This document shows positions 1-5,617 of a DNA stretch of 5,617 nt, piece by piece (the stretch's first letter is position 1; every line of letters starts with the position of its first letter). The position numbers and the translations under genes are program-made. Under the pieces are notes generated by a model. The model did not search any database. It saw only the letters and a program-made list of their open reading frames with translations, and had not been told where the DNA came from. Origin of the DNA: Leptospira sp. (lineage in GTDB: Bacteria; Spirochaetota; Leptospiria; Leptospirales; Leptospiraceae); contig JALOTI010000241.1 of NCBI GenBank assembly GCA_025457985.1, forward strand, positions 1 to 5,617, read 5' to 3'.

Positions 1-1176
1 ACAACGGGTCATTTTTTTTCCCACCATTCGATTGGTGAGGTAGTTCGTGTATCTGCGGTTTCTTCTTTTTTTCTTTTGATGAGCCTTAGTTTCTTTTATT
101 TAATTCGAAACGGCGAAAACCTACGGTTTGTAGGTTATACTGGTCTAACTGCGGATATTTTTTTGCTTGGGTTTTTCCCATACAATTGGTATCTCTCTGT
201 TGGATTTTATGAAAACGTTCCTGCCGCGTATTTACTAAAAACTGGTTTACCAGGTATTACGATGACTATGCTTGCAGTGAATTCCTTGGCTCTGCGTCCT
301 GTTTATCCAATGATAATTGCAGGTGCATTCAGTTCTATATGGATGTTCTTTTTCTTTTTAGTATTCAATGATCCCCGAACGATTGTTACCGACAGTTTTT
401 TAGATAATTTCTTTACACCCGCAATACTGCCAGGATATTACATTTTGAGTTTAGTGACAGTTGTGGGTTTAGCAGGTATGCTCGCATTTTTGTGTTATTC
501 GTATCGAAGATCTATTCGTGATGCTGTTCATTTTGAGGTTCAAAATTCTCAATTGGGTCGATACTTTTCACCCGGAATTCTAAATCAAATTCAGGAACTG
601 GAGTCTGTTTATCTTGCTAAAAAATCAGAAGTAGTGATTTTGTTTTCAGATATACGATCCTTTACATCTTTTAGCGAATCAAATTCACCCGAGGATGTTG
701 TTGCGTTCCTACGCGAATACCACTCTCGAATGGTTGAAATCATTTATGAATTTGGTGGGACTATCGATAAATTTTTAGGTGATGGAATTATGGTGACATT
801 TGGTACTCCAAAACCAAATCCAGATGATTGCAATCGTGCCATAAAATGTGCTCTCTCTATGCGAAATGCATTGAAAAAATTCAATGAGGAACGTTCTAAA
901 TTAGGCTTTCCAAACACTGAAATAGGAATTGGAATCCATTTTGGATCTGTCGTTTCCGGTAATATTGGATCCGAGTCTAGATTAGAATATACTGTTATTG
1001 GTGATTCCGTAAATTTAGCAAGTCGAATTGAGTCGCAGTGTAAGGAACTTGGTCGAGATATTTTATTTTCCGAAATTTTTGCAAATAAAATAGATGATAC
1101 CTATCCAAAACAAATGGTAGGTGAGGTTTCCATCCGAGGAAAAAAAGATCCAGTTAAATTATATACAATTCTATGA
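1..1176 (+). CDS. Membrane-anchored class III adenylate cyclase, 5' partial
   Basis: Predicted to make cAMP from ATP at the inner membrane, with the catalytic domain in the cytoplasm. The frame is open from base 1 to the TGA at 1174-1176 (391 codons visible). Numbering from the first visible codon, hydrophobic segments lie at about 14-35, 44-67, 75-96, 101-122 and 141-168. A GRYFSP linker (186-191) follows, then the cyclase homology domain (about 210-365). All six classical catalytic positions are present: metal-binding Asp217 (FSDIRSFT) and Asp261 (LGDG), adenine-selecting Lys257 (DKFLGDG) and Thr331 (EYTVIGD), and transition-state Asn338 and Arg342 (VNLASR). The Lys/Thr pair is the class IIIb pattern and favours ATP over GTP. 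In-frame TTG (76) and ATG (79) fall inside the first hydrophobic segment, so the true start is probably upstream of the window. The stop overlaps the sdhA start. Cyclase activity is well supported; the signal sensed by the membrane part is unknown. Confidence 0.9.
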   Translation, partial: TTGHFFSHHSIGEVVRVSAVSSFFLLMSLSFFYLIRNGENLRFVGYTGLTADIFLLGFFPYNWYLSVGFYENVPAAYLLKTGLPGITMTMLAVNSLALRPVYPMIIAGAFSSIWMFFFFLVFNDPRTIVTDSFLDNFFTPAILPGYYILSLVTVVGLAGMLAFLCYSYRRSIRDAVHFEVQNSQLGRYFSPGILNQIQELESVYLAKKSEVVILFSDIRSFTSFSESNSPEDVVAFLREYHSRMVEIIYEFGGTIDKFLGDGIMVTFGTPKPNPDDCNRAIKCALSMRNALKKFNEERSKLGFPNTEIGIGIHFGSVVSGNIGSESRLEYTVIGDSVNLASRIESQCKELGRDILFSEIFANKIDDTYPKQMVGEVSIRGKKDPVKLYTIL

Positions 1177-3107
1177 TGGATTACGATTTTCCATTTTCAG
1201 ATAAGATACCCGAAGGACCTTTGGAGCTAAAATGGACAAATTATAAGAAGAATAGAAAACTCATCTCCCCAGCTAATCGCAAAAAGTTCAAAGTAATAGT
1301 TGTGGGAACAGGACTCGCTGGAAGTTCCTGTGCCGCCAGTTTATCAGAGTTAGGTTATCAGGTTACCAGTTTTTGTTTCCATGATTCGGCTCGGAGAGCC
1401 CATTCCATCGCTGCACAAGGTGGTATAAACGCAGCAAAAAACTATAAAAATGACGGAGATAGCATCCTTCGTATGTTTAGGGATACTCTTCGCGGAGGGG
1501 ATTTTCGTTCACGGGAGGCAAATGTTTATCGACTGGCCGAATGTTCTCTTCCACTAATCGATCTGGCAGTTGCACAAGGCGTTCCGTTCGGACGAGAATA
1601 TGGTGGTTACTTGGACAACAGGTCCTTTGGTGGCGTTTTAGTCAGTAGAACCTTTTACTCAAAAGGGCAAACTGGGCAACAATTGCTTCTAGGAGCCTAC
1701 CAATCTTTAATGCGCCAAGTCCGAAGCGGAAATCTTACTTACAATCCCAACAAAGAAGTCTTAGATTTTATCACTGAGGACAATTGCATTAGAGGATTGA
1801 TTTCGAGAGATTTATTTACGGGAGATTTAGAAAGACACTCGGCCCATGCGATAGTCCTCGCTACAGGTGGTTTTGGAAAAATCTATTACCATTCTACTCT
1901 TGCTTTGGGGTCCAATGCAACAGCTATCTGGAGGGCGCACAAACGGGGAGCTCTTATGGCTAATCCAAGTTGGACACAAATCCATCCTACCTCCTTGCCG
2001 CAATTGAATGCATACCAATCAAAACTGACATTGATGTCTGAGTCACTTCGTAACGATGGAAGGATATGGGTTCCCAAGAAAAAAGACGAAACTCGTAATC
2101 CTAATGAAATTCCTGATGAAGAAAGAGATTACTATTTAGAAAGAAAGTATCCAACCTACGGAAATTTAGCACCCCGTGATATTTCATCTCGTGCGGCAAA
2201 AGAATTAATTGATTTAGGTTTTGGTGTGGGACCACTTAAGAATGCAGTTTATTTGGATTTTAAAGATGCAAAGACTAAGTTAGGTGAGCAAATTTTAAAG
2301 GAAAGGTATGGAAATCTTTTTGATATGTATCAGAAGATCACGAATGTGGATCCACTCACAGAACCTATGTTAATTGCTCCTTCTGCACATTTTTCGATGG
2401 GCGGTCTGTGGGTTGATTATGAACTCATGACCAATATCCAAGGTTTATATGCAATAGGAGAGGCAAATTTTGCCGACCATGGTGCCAACCGACTAGGAGC
2501 AAATTCGTTACTTCAGGCAGCCGTTGATGGATATTTTATTCTTCCAAATACGATTCCTAATTTTCTGGCTTCAAAGGTTGATACCGAACTATTGCCGTTA
2601 AGCGATCAAAAGTTTAAAGAATCCGAATCCGGACTCAGAGAAGAAATCCAGTTTTTTACAAATGCAAAAGGATCCCGTTCGATTGATGATTATCATAAAT
2701 CCCTAGGAAAGATTCTAACGGATTTTTGTGGACTCATTCGGTCAGAGAAAGGACTAAAGATCGCCATAGAGCAAATCCAAAACTTGAGAAAAGAATTTGA
2801 AGGCGGTGATTTTATGATACCAAACAATCCAAAGACAAAAAATAATGAACTTGAAAAAACTTTCCGACTGAAGGACTATCTCGAATTAGGTGAGCTTATG
2901 TGCCTAGATGCTTTACTTCGCGAGGAATCTTGTGGGGCACATTTTCGTGATGAATACAAAACGGTGGACGGAGAAGCAAAACGTAATGATGAAAAATTCC
3001 AATTTGTATCCTGTTTTTCTTGGTCGGGTTCTCCATCGAGTCCTAAACTTTGGAAAGAACCCCTTGATTTCAAATTCTTTCCACCTGTCGTAAGGGATTA
3101 TCGATGA
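1173..3107 (+). CDS. sdhA: Succinate dehydrogenase/fumarate reductase flavoprotein subunit
   Basis: Catalytic FAD subunit that interconverts succinate and fumarate (TCA cycle, respiratory complex II). It normally works with an iron-sulfur subunit and a membrane cytochrome b, at the cytoplasmic face of the inner membrane. The 644 residues match the longer Bacillus/Bacteroidetes-type subunit, with about 38 residues before the nucleotide-binding fold. Visible motifs are the dinucleotide loop GTGLAG (45-50), the covalent FAD histidine His77 in RAHSIAAQGG, active-site His271 (HPTSLP), the proton-shuttling arginine Arg335 (APRDISSR), substrate-binding His406 (SAHFSMGG) and Arg440 (HGANRLGANSLL). 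The C-terminal LGELMCLDAL and ESCGAHFRDEY blocks are also present, so it looks complete and active. ATG 1173 overlaps the cyclase stop as ATGA; ATG 1176 is an alternative one codon later. No strong Shine-Dalgarno is seen, which suggests translational coupling. No sdhB follows; the next gene is a PhoD-type phosphoesterase. Direction (succinate oxidation or fumarate reduction) cannot be read from sequence. Confidence 0.95.
   Translation: MMDYDFPFSDKIPEGPLELKWTNYKKNRKLISPANRKKFKVIVVGTGLAGSSCAASLSELGYQVTSFCFHDSARRAHSIAAQGGINAAKNYKNDGDSILRMFRDTLRGGDFRSREANVYRLAECSLPLIDLAVAQGVPFGREYGGYLDNRSFGGVLVSRTFYSKGQTGQQLLLGAYQSLMRQVRSGNLTYNPNKEVLDFITEDNCIRGLISRDLFTGDLERHSAHAIVLATGGFGKIYYHSTLALGSNATAIWRAHKRGALMANPSWTQIHPTSLPQLNAYQSKLTLMSESLRNDGRIWVPKKKDETRNPNEIPDEERDYYLERKYPTYGNLAPRDISSRAAKELIDLGFGVGPLKNAVYLDFKDAKTKLGEQILKERYGNLFDMYQKITNVDPLTEPMLIAPSAHFSMGGLWVDYELMTNIQGLYAIGEANFADHGANRLGANSLLQAAVDGYFILPNTIPNFLASKVDTELLPLSDQKFKESESGLREEIQFFTNAKGSRSIDDYHKSLGKILTDFCGLIRSEKGLKIAIEQIQNLRKEFEGGDFMIPNNPKTKNNELEKTFRLKDYLELGELMCLDALLREESCGAHFRDEYKTVDGEAKRNDEKFQFVSCFSWSGSPSSPKLWKEPLDFKFFPPVVRDYR
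3092..3096 (+). promoter_or_regulatory. Ribosome binding site for the PhoD-family gene
   Basis: AAGGG lies inside the last codons of sdhA, 7 nt before the ATG at 3104. It supports that start, rather than an internal TTG at 3167, and allows independent re-initiation at the ATGA overlap. Confidence 0.5.
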
Positions 3108-4222
3108 AATCGAATTTTCTTTCGGCACAACCATTCTTTACTCATGACCTTAGTAGAGAACGATTTTTGCAACGGCGGTATCCACTTCTGAGTGTAGTTT
3201 TGCTGTTAGTTTTTGCGTTTCAAAATGTACACTCTGAGCCGAATCCTAAATCAAACTCCCTCAAAATTCTATTTGGTTCTTGTCTACACCAAGACCGTCC
3301 ATCTCCCATTTTGGAAACTATAACGAAAGAAACTGCTGATTATTTTTTCCTATTGGGTGATAATATATATTTTGATACAGAAAAAGCGGAAGAAAAGCGA
3401 TTTGCTTATATAAAATTAGATGAAAATCCTTTCTGGAAGGTCCTCTCTGAGATAACTAATATCCGTTCTACGTGGGATGACCATGACTATGGTGTAAACG
3501 ATAGTGGTGGAGAATATTCGGATAAGGCAAAATCAAGAGAACTTTTTTTAGAGTATCTTGCCAAACACCATCCAAAAAATATTTCATTAGGGAATCAAAA
3601 TAAAGAGGGAATTTATTTTTCGGAAGGAATTGTCTGGAAAGGAAAGTCGATCGGCTTTGTATTTTTAGATACACGTTTTTTCCGTAGTCCGCTGAAACGA
3701 ACCTTAGCTTCCTATTTCTTAGGTCGCAAATACTACCGCGAGAATGATGATCCTCAGGCTACAATACTCGGTGAGGAACAATGGGTTTGGCTTAAGGGTG
3801 TTTTGGAAAAGAAATTCGATTTGCTGCTGTTAGTCTCTAGTATTCAGGTTTTAGCAACTGGCCATCCATTTGAAAAATGGCAAAATTTTCCAAAGGAGAG
3901 AGAACGACTTTTTGAACTGCTAGAAAATTCGAATGCTAGGGAAGTTTTGATTCTATCTGGAGATCGCCATATTGCGGAGATCTACCAATTGCAGTTAGGC
4001 AAAAAAACTTTGACCGAAATTACATCCAGTTCTTTGAATCTTCCGTTGAAGCACCTACCTTTGGAATATAGCTCAGAATTTAAGATCGGAAAATCTTTCG
4101 ATTTTGAAAATTTTGGTCGTGTTACACTGACCGAGTCTGACGAAGGAGTTCGGTATCTTGCAGAGATTTTAGATCTGAATGCAAATGTAGTCTTATCTAT
4201 TTCCAATCAAAAAACTAGATAA
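3104..4222 (+). CDS. PhoD-family metallophosphoesterase (alkaline phosphatase D-like), exported
   Basis: Predicted metal-dependent phosphomonoesterase or phosphodiesterase acting outside the cytoplasmic membrane, perhaps in phosphate scavenging. In order along 372 residues: a long positively charged N-region, a hydrophobic core (about 27-39) and a likely signal peptidase site after VHS (44). The catalytic domain starts at FGSC (57-60; this Cys sits where PhoD enzymes have a metal-ligand Cys), followed by LGDNIY (84-89), WDDHDYG (124-130), LDTR (188-191) and SGDRHIAE (285-292). The GDN, WDDHD and GDRH blocks are the metal-binding core of the PhoD branch of calcineurin-like phosphoesterases. 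The QRR-Y-P-L-L stretch just before the hydrophobic core loosely resembles a twin-arginine motif, and family PhoD enzymes are often Tat exported; here this is only suggestive. The start overlaps the sdhA stop (ATGA), so it is the third gene of the operon. An alternative TTG start at 3167 would give a signal peptide of more ordinary length. Substrate unknown. Confidence 0.85.
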   Translation: MKSNFLSAQPFFTHDLSRERFLQRRYPLLSVVLLLVFAFQNVHSEPNPKSNSLKILFGSCLHQDRPSPILETITKETADYFFLLGDNIYFDTEKAEEKRFAYIKLDENPFWKVLSEITNIRSTWDDHDYGVNDSGGEYSDKAKSRELFLEYLAKHHPKNISLGNQNKEGIYFSEGIVWKGKSIGFVFLDTRFFRSPLKRTLASYFLGRKYYRENDDPQATILGEEQWVWLKGVLEKKFDLLLLVSSIQVLATGHPFEKWQNFPKERERLFELLENSNAREVLILSGDRHIAEIYQLQLGKKTLTEITSSSLNLPLKHLPLEYSSEFKIGKSFDFENFGRVTLTESDEGVRYLAEILDLNANVVLSISNQKTR

Positions 4223-4225
4223 AAA

Positions 4226-4250
4226 TCCAGTATATCCTCCCTTTACTGGA
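4226..4250 (+). terminator. Weak hairpin terminator after the three-gene operon
   Basis: A perfect 7-bp inverted repeat, TCCAGTA (4226-4232) and TACTGGA (4244-4250), with an 11-nt loop begins 4 nt after the PhoD-family stop. After one mismatch, AAA/TTT flanks extend the stem. There is no clean T-tract (GTTTAAGAATTT follows), so intrinsic termination would be inefficient. Position and symmetry support it; the missing U-run weakens it. Confidence 0.4.
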
Positions 4251-4318
4251 GTTTAAGAATTTCAACAGTAAAGAGTCTTCTTGTTTTGTGGGAGATCGAT
4301 TCCCGAAGAGAATTCTAC

Positions 4319-4347
4319 TTGATCATTCAGTATTGGATTGGTATTCT
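4319..4347 (+). promoter_or_regulatory. Candidate sigma70 promoter of the TetR remnant
   Basis: TTGATC (4319-4324) as -35 and TATTCT (4342-4347) as -10 each match the consensus at four of six positions and are separated by exactly 17 nt. Transcription would begin near 4354, about 20 nt before the ATG at 4375. In AT-rich DNA such matches arise by chance, so this is a candidate only. Confidence 0.35.
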
Positions 4348-4352
4348 CTGAG

Positions 4353-4373
4353 TCAGTAGTGGTTAAAAACTGA
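4353..4373 (+). promoter_or_regulatory. Imperfect palindrome, possible TetR operator
   Basis: TCAGT at 4353-4357 and ACTGA at 4369-4373 form the outer arms of a 21-bp imperfect palindrome (6 of 10 paired positions match). It sits at the predicted transcription start and ends 1 nt before the ATG at 4375. That is where an autorepressing TetR protein would bind. The symmetry is only moderate and binding is inferred. Confidence 0.25.
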
Positions 4374-4424
4374 GATGAAAGCGAAAGACAAAATTCTAGA
4401 GAGTTCTTTTTTTGTCAAACCAAC

Positions 4425-4430
4425 AAAGAG
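4425..4430 (+). promoter_or_regulatory. Possible ribosome binding site deciding the start of the residual TetR ORF
   Basis: AAAGAG is 5 nt upstream of ATG 4436. It lies within what was coding sequence of the intact regulator, so it may be fortuitous. Confidence 0.3.
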
Positions 4431-4435
4431 TCGTT

Positions 4436-4804
4436 ATGTTAAAAGTTTTAAATAAGTCTTCCGATTTTTCAGATTTTATCGAAAAATGGGTTAATTTTAT
4501 TGTAAGAGACCAACGTAACACATCTCGGAAAGACTGTCCCATTGCGCTTTTTTCAGGTGAGATCTCTCACCTCAATCAATTTGATCGTTGGAGAAATTTA
4601 GCTATCCAACAAGTACTTGAGACTATTGAAACATGTATTCTTAAGTTTCAATATGATTTAAAATCGGAAGATGTTAAGTCCTTAAGTTACGAACTTTATA
4701 TGAGCTATTTGGGAGGACTCCGACTCTATGCCTTAACGAAAGACCGAAAGGTAATCGATCGAATGAAGGCACAAATGAAATCTGCCATTGATAGACATAT
4801 ATGA
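4436..4804 (+). CDS. Residual ORF encoding a TetR-type C-terminal ligand-binding domain
   Basis: This 122-codon ORF is the surviving open frame of the broken TetR gene. If translated it would give an all-helical protein without DNA-binding domain: FSDFIEKWVNFIV (11-23), the DCPIALFSGEIS block (33-44; TetR C-domains often carry GCP here), a long helix around RWRNLAIQQVLETIE (51-65), and a final helix pair from about 79 to 120. ATG 4436 is chosen because AAAGAG (4425-4430) lies 5 nt upstream. A TTG at 4412 in the same frame, behind AGAGAG (4398-4403) at 8 nt spacing, would add eight residues that are themselves TetR-like. A TetR C-domain normally dimerises and binds small ligands, so a free domain could only act by titrating a partner. 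More probably it is a relic. It ends 7 nt before the convergent lipoprotein gene. Confidence 0.55.
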   Translation: MLKVLNKSSDFSDFIEKWVNFIVRDQRNTSRKDCPIALFSGEISHLNQFDRWRNLAIQQVLETIETCILKFQYDLKSEDVKSLSYELYMSYLGGLRLYALTKDRKVIDRMKAQMKSAIDRHI

Positions 4805-4811
4805 GAGTGGA

Positions 4812-5606
4812 TTAATCTTCTTTCGGATTATTCGGTATTTCCTGAACGAACAACCATACAAGACCGTCTTTTAGTTTTACAAGACCCCGATAACCATAAT
4901 AAAAGGGAAGTCCTAATGGACCCGGTTGATATTCCTTTTGAATAACTGGTTCCCATTTTTTCCGCACGTGAACAGTGACACTGGAAAAAGCTACTACACT
5001 GGAAAGATATTTGATTCTTCCCTCTAATCTTTCTATGTTTTCTGATACTTTGTTCAGCTCGGACTCCACTTTCAATGTCTCTTCTACAGTCTTTGCTGTT
5101 TTAAGAATTTCAAGTAGTCGGGCTCTCATCTTACTTGCGTTATCTAGACGGATTTCTGTATCTAAATATTCTTCCGTAACATCCTTTGCCGAAACTTCTT
5201 CTGTATAGTTAAGAGAATTTTTTTTAAGATTTTGTAAGAAGGTTTTTAATTTATCGGCAGGTATTTTGAGTTGTAAGGTACCATTGGAAGAGTATTGCAG
5301 CGAATAGCCGCCAAAACTTTCTGCTAGTTGGATGATCTCTGTTACCTTGGGCTCAATATCCTTAGATTGCAGGTTCACAGTCACATTGTAGACCATCATT
5401 CTCTTGATTTGCCTTTCAGTCGAAACCTCCACACCCCCAATGGCTGGCGGAGAACCTGGCATGTATGGTTTAGGAGAGGATTGTTTTGCCTGTACCTCAG
5501 AAACATCACTGCTCAAACGACTGGATTCTTCTACATTCGATTGCAACGAGGAGCAGAAGATTTGAGTGATAAGAATGAGGAATAAACAAAGGTAGGATAG
5601 TTTCAT
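4812..5606 (-). CDS. DUF4349-domain putative lipoprotein
   Basis: Envelope protein of unknown function, 264 residues. The N-terminus MKLSYLCLFLILITQIFC is a short signal peptide with Cys18 as likely lipidation site. The residue before the Cys is Phe, which is atypical even for relaxed spirochaete lipoboxes. A Ser/Pro-rich, low-complexity linker follows (about 19-62). The DUF4349 region (about 68-216) starts with RMMVYNVTVNLQ, continues with a beta-rich part containing GGYSLQYSS and LQLKIPADKL, and then a charged helical stretch (about 145-200: EYLDTEIRLDN, VESELNKVSENIERLEGRI) likely to form a coiled coil. SSVVAFSSVTVHV (202-214) closes the domain. A semi-hydrophobic C-terminal segment (about 230-256) could touch the membrane, as in many family members, but is not a convincing TM helix. 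ATG 5606 is chosen because it opens the signal peptide; no Shine-Dalgarno is visible in the 11 nt left before the window edge. Molecular role is unknown. Confidence 0.8.
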   Translation of the reverse strand: MKLSYLCLFLILITQIFCSSLQSNVEESSRLSSDVSEVQAKQSSPKPYMPGSPPAIGGVEVSTERQIKRMMVYNVTVNLQSKDIEPKVTEIIQLAESFGGYSLQYSSNGTLQLKIPADKLKTFLQNLKKNSLNYTEEVSAKDVTEEYLDTEIRLDNASKMRARLLEILKTAKTVEETLKVESELNKVSENIERLEGRIKYLSSVVAFSSVTVHVRKKWEPVIQKEYQPGPLGLPFYYGYRGLVKLKDGLVWLFVQEIPNNPKED

Positions 5607-5617
5607 TTGAAAAACGT

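Larger units (their letters stand above)
4375..4804 (+). pseudogene. TetR/AcrR-family regulator broken by internal deletion of the HTH domain
   Basis: ATG 4375 starts a frame reading MKAKDKILESSFF, the typical first helix of a TetR regulator (normally continuing into LF.xxG and the helix-turn-helix). Instead it runs on as unrelated residues to a TAA about 26 codons in. From about 4412, in the next frame, the sequence reads as the region after the HTH and the whole ligand-binding domain (SNQQRVVMLK, then DCPIALFSGEIS, then the YLGGLRLYALTKDR helix) to the TGA at 4802-4804. About 13 N-terminal and up to 130 C-terminal residues remain, whereas TetR proteins usually have about 190. Roughly 45-50 residues covering the DNA-binding domain are therefore missing, and the lost length is 2 modulo 3, which accounts for the frame change. 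The junction lies at or near the T7 run 4407-4413. The family is inferred from motif pattern, not a search. Confidence 0.65.

Noticed and set aside
1173..3107. sdhA as a degraded orphan because no sdhB/sdhC is adjacent
   Set aside because: The reading frame is full length and every FAD-binding and catalytic residue checked is intact.
1827..3134. Short open frames of 60-75 codons on both strands within sdhA
   Set aside because: They overlap a gene with full motif support and show no protein-like features of their own.
3104..4222. PhoD-family protein as the cAMP phosphodiesterase partner of the cyclase
   Set aside because: It carries a signal peptide and would be outside the cytoplasm where cAMP is made. 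Its motifs are PhoD-like rather than those of known cAMP phosphodiesterases.
4290..4309. GGGA/TCCC mini-hairpin with flanking TCTTC/GAAGA as a terminator
   Set aside because: The 4-bp stem, the unequal 9-nt bulge and the absence of a T-tract make it indistinguishable from chance.
4407..4413. T7 run as a simple slippage or programmed frameshift joining the two TetR fragments
   Set aside because: A one-base shift would join the frames but would not restore the missing helix-turn-helix of about 45-50 residues, so a deletion explains the data better.
4975..5585. Open frames on the + strand opposite the DUF4349 gene
   Set aside because: They have no recognisable domain or ribosome binding site and lie antisense to a convincing lipoprotein gene, so they are shadow frames.
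1..5617. CRISPR array, tRNA, rRNA, insertion sequence or other mobile element
   Set aside because: No repeated spacer pattern, cloverleaf, transposase motif or terminal inverted repeats were seen on either strand.

Overview
The window is AT-rich, densely packed chromosomal DNA that most resembles a spirochaete of the genus Leptospira. This is inferred from protein style, not from a database search. The clues are a multi-TM class III nucleotidyl cyclase with a GRYFSP linker before the catalytic domain, a Bacteroidetes/Bacillus-type succinate dehydrogenase flavoprotein, a TetR start of the 'KDKILESSF' kind, and a DUF4349 lipoprotein. The species is not determinable; a saprophytic Leptospira would fit.

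Left part (1-4222, + strand): three genes in a tight operon. They are a membrane-anchored class III adenylate cyclase (5' end outside the window), a complete succinate dehydrogenase/fumarate reductase flavoprotein subunit (sdhA), and an exported PhoD-family metallophosphoesterase. Both junctions are 4-nt ATGA overlaps, so translation is probably coupled. No sdhB or sdhC lies downstream of sdhA, so the partner subunits must be encoded elsewhere or upstream of the window.

Middle (4223-4435): an intergenic stretch with a weak hairpin terminator whose 3' arm can also pair with a second downstream arm. It is followed by a candidate sigma70 promoter (4319-4347) and an imperfect palindrome (4353-4373) just before an ATG at 4375.

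That ATG opens the main oddity of the window (4375-4804). The first ~13 codons read as the N-terminus of a TetR/AcrR regulator. The sequence then jumps, in another frame, directly into the ligand-binding C-terminal domain of a TetR protein. Almost the whole helix-turn-helix is missing, which points to a regulator inactivated by an internal, frame-disrupting deletion. A residual ORF (4436-4804) still encodes the C-terminal domain.

Right part (4812-5606, - strand): a DUF4349 putative lipoprotein, convergent with the TetR remnant and separated from it by only 7 nt.

No RNA genes, insertion sequences, CRISPR arrays or other mobile elements were recognised.
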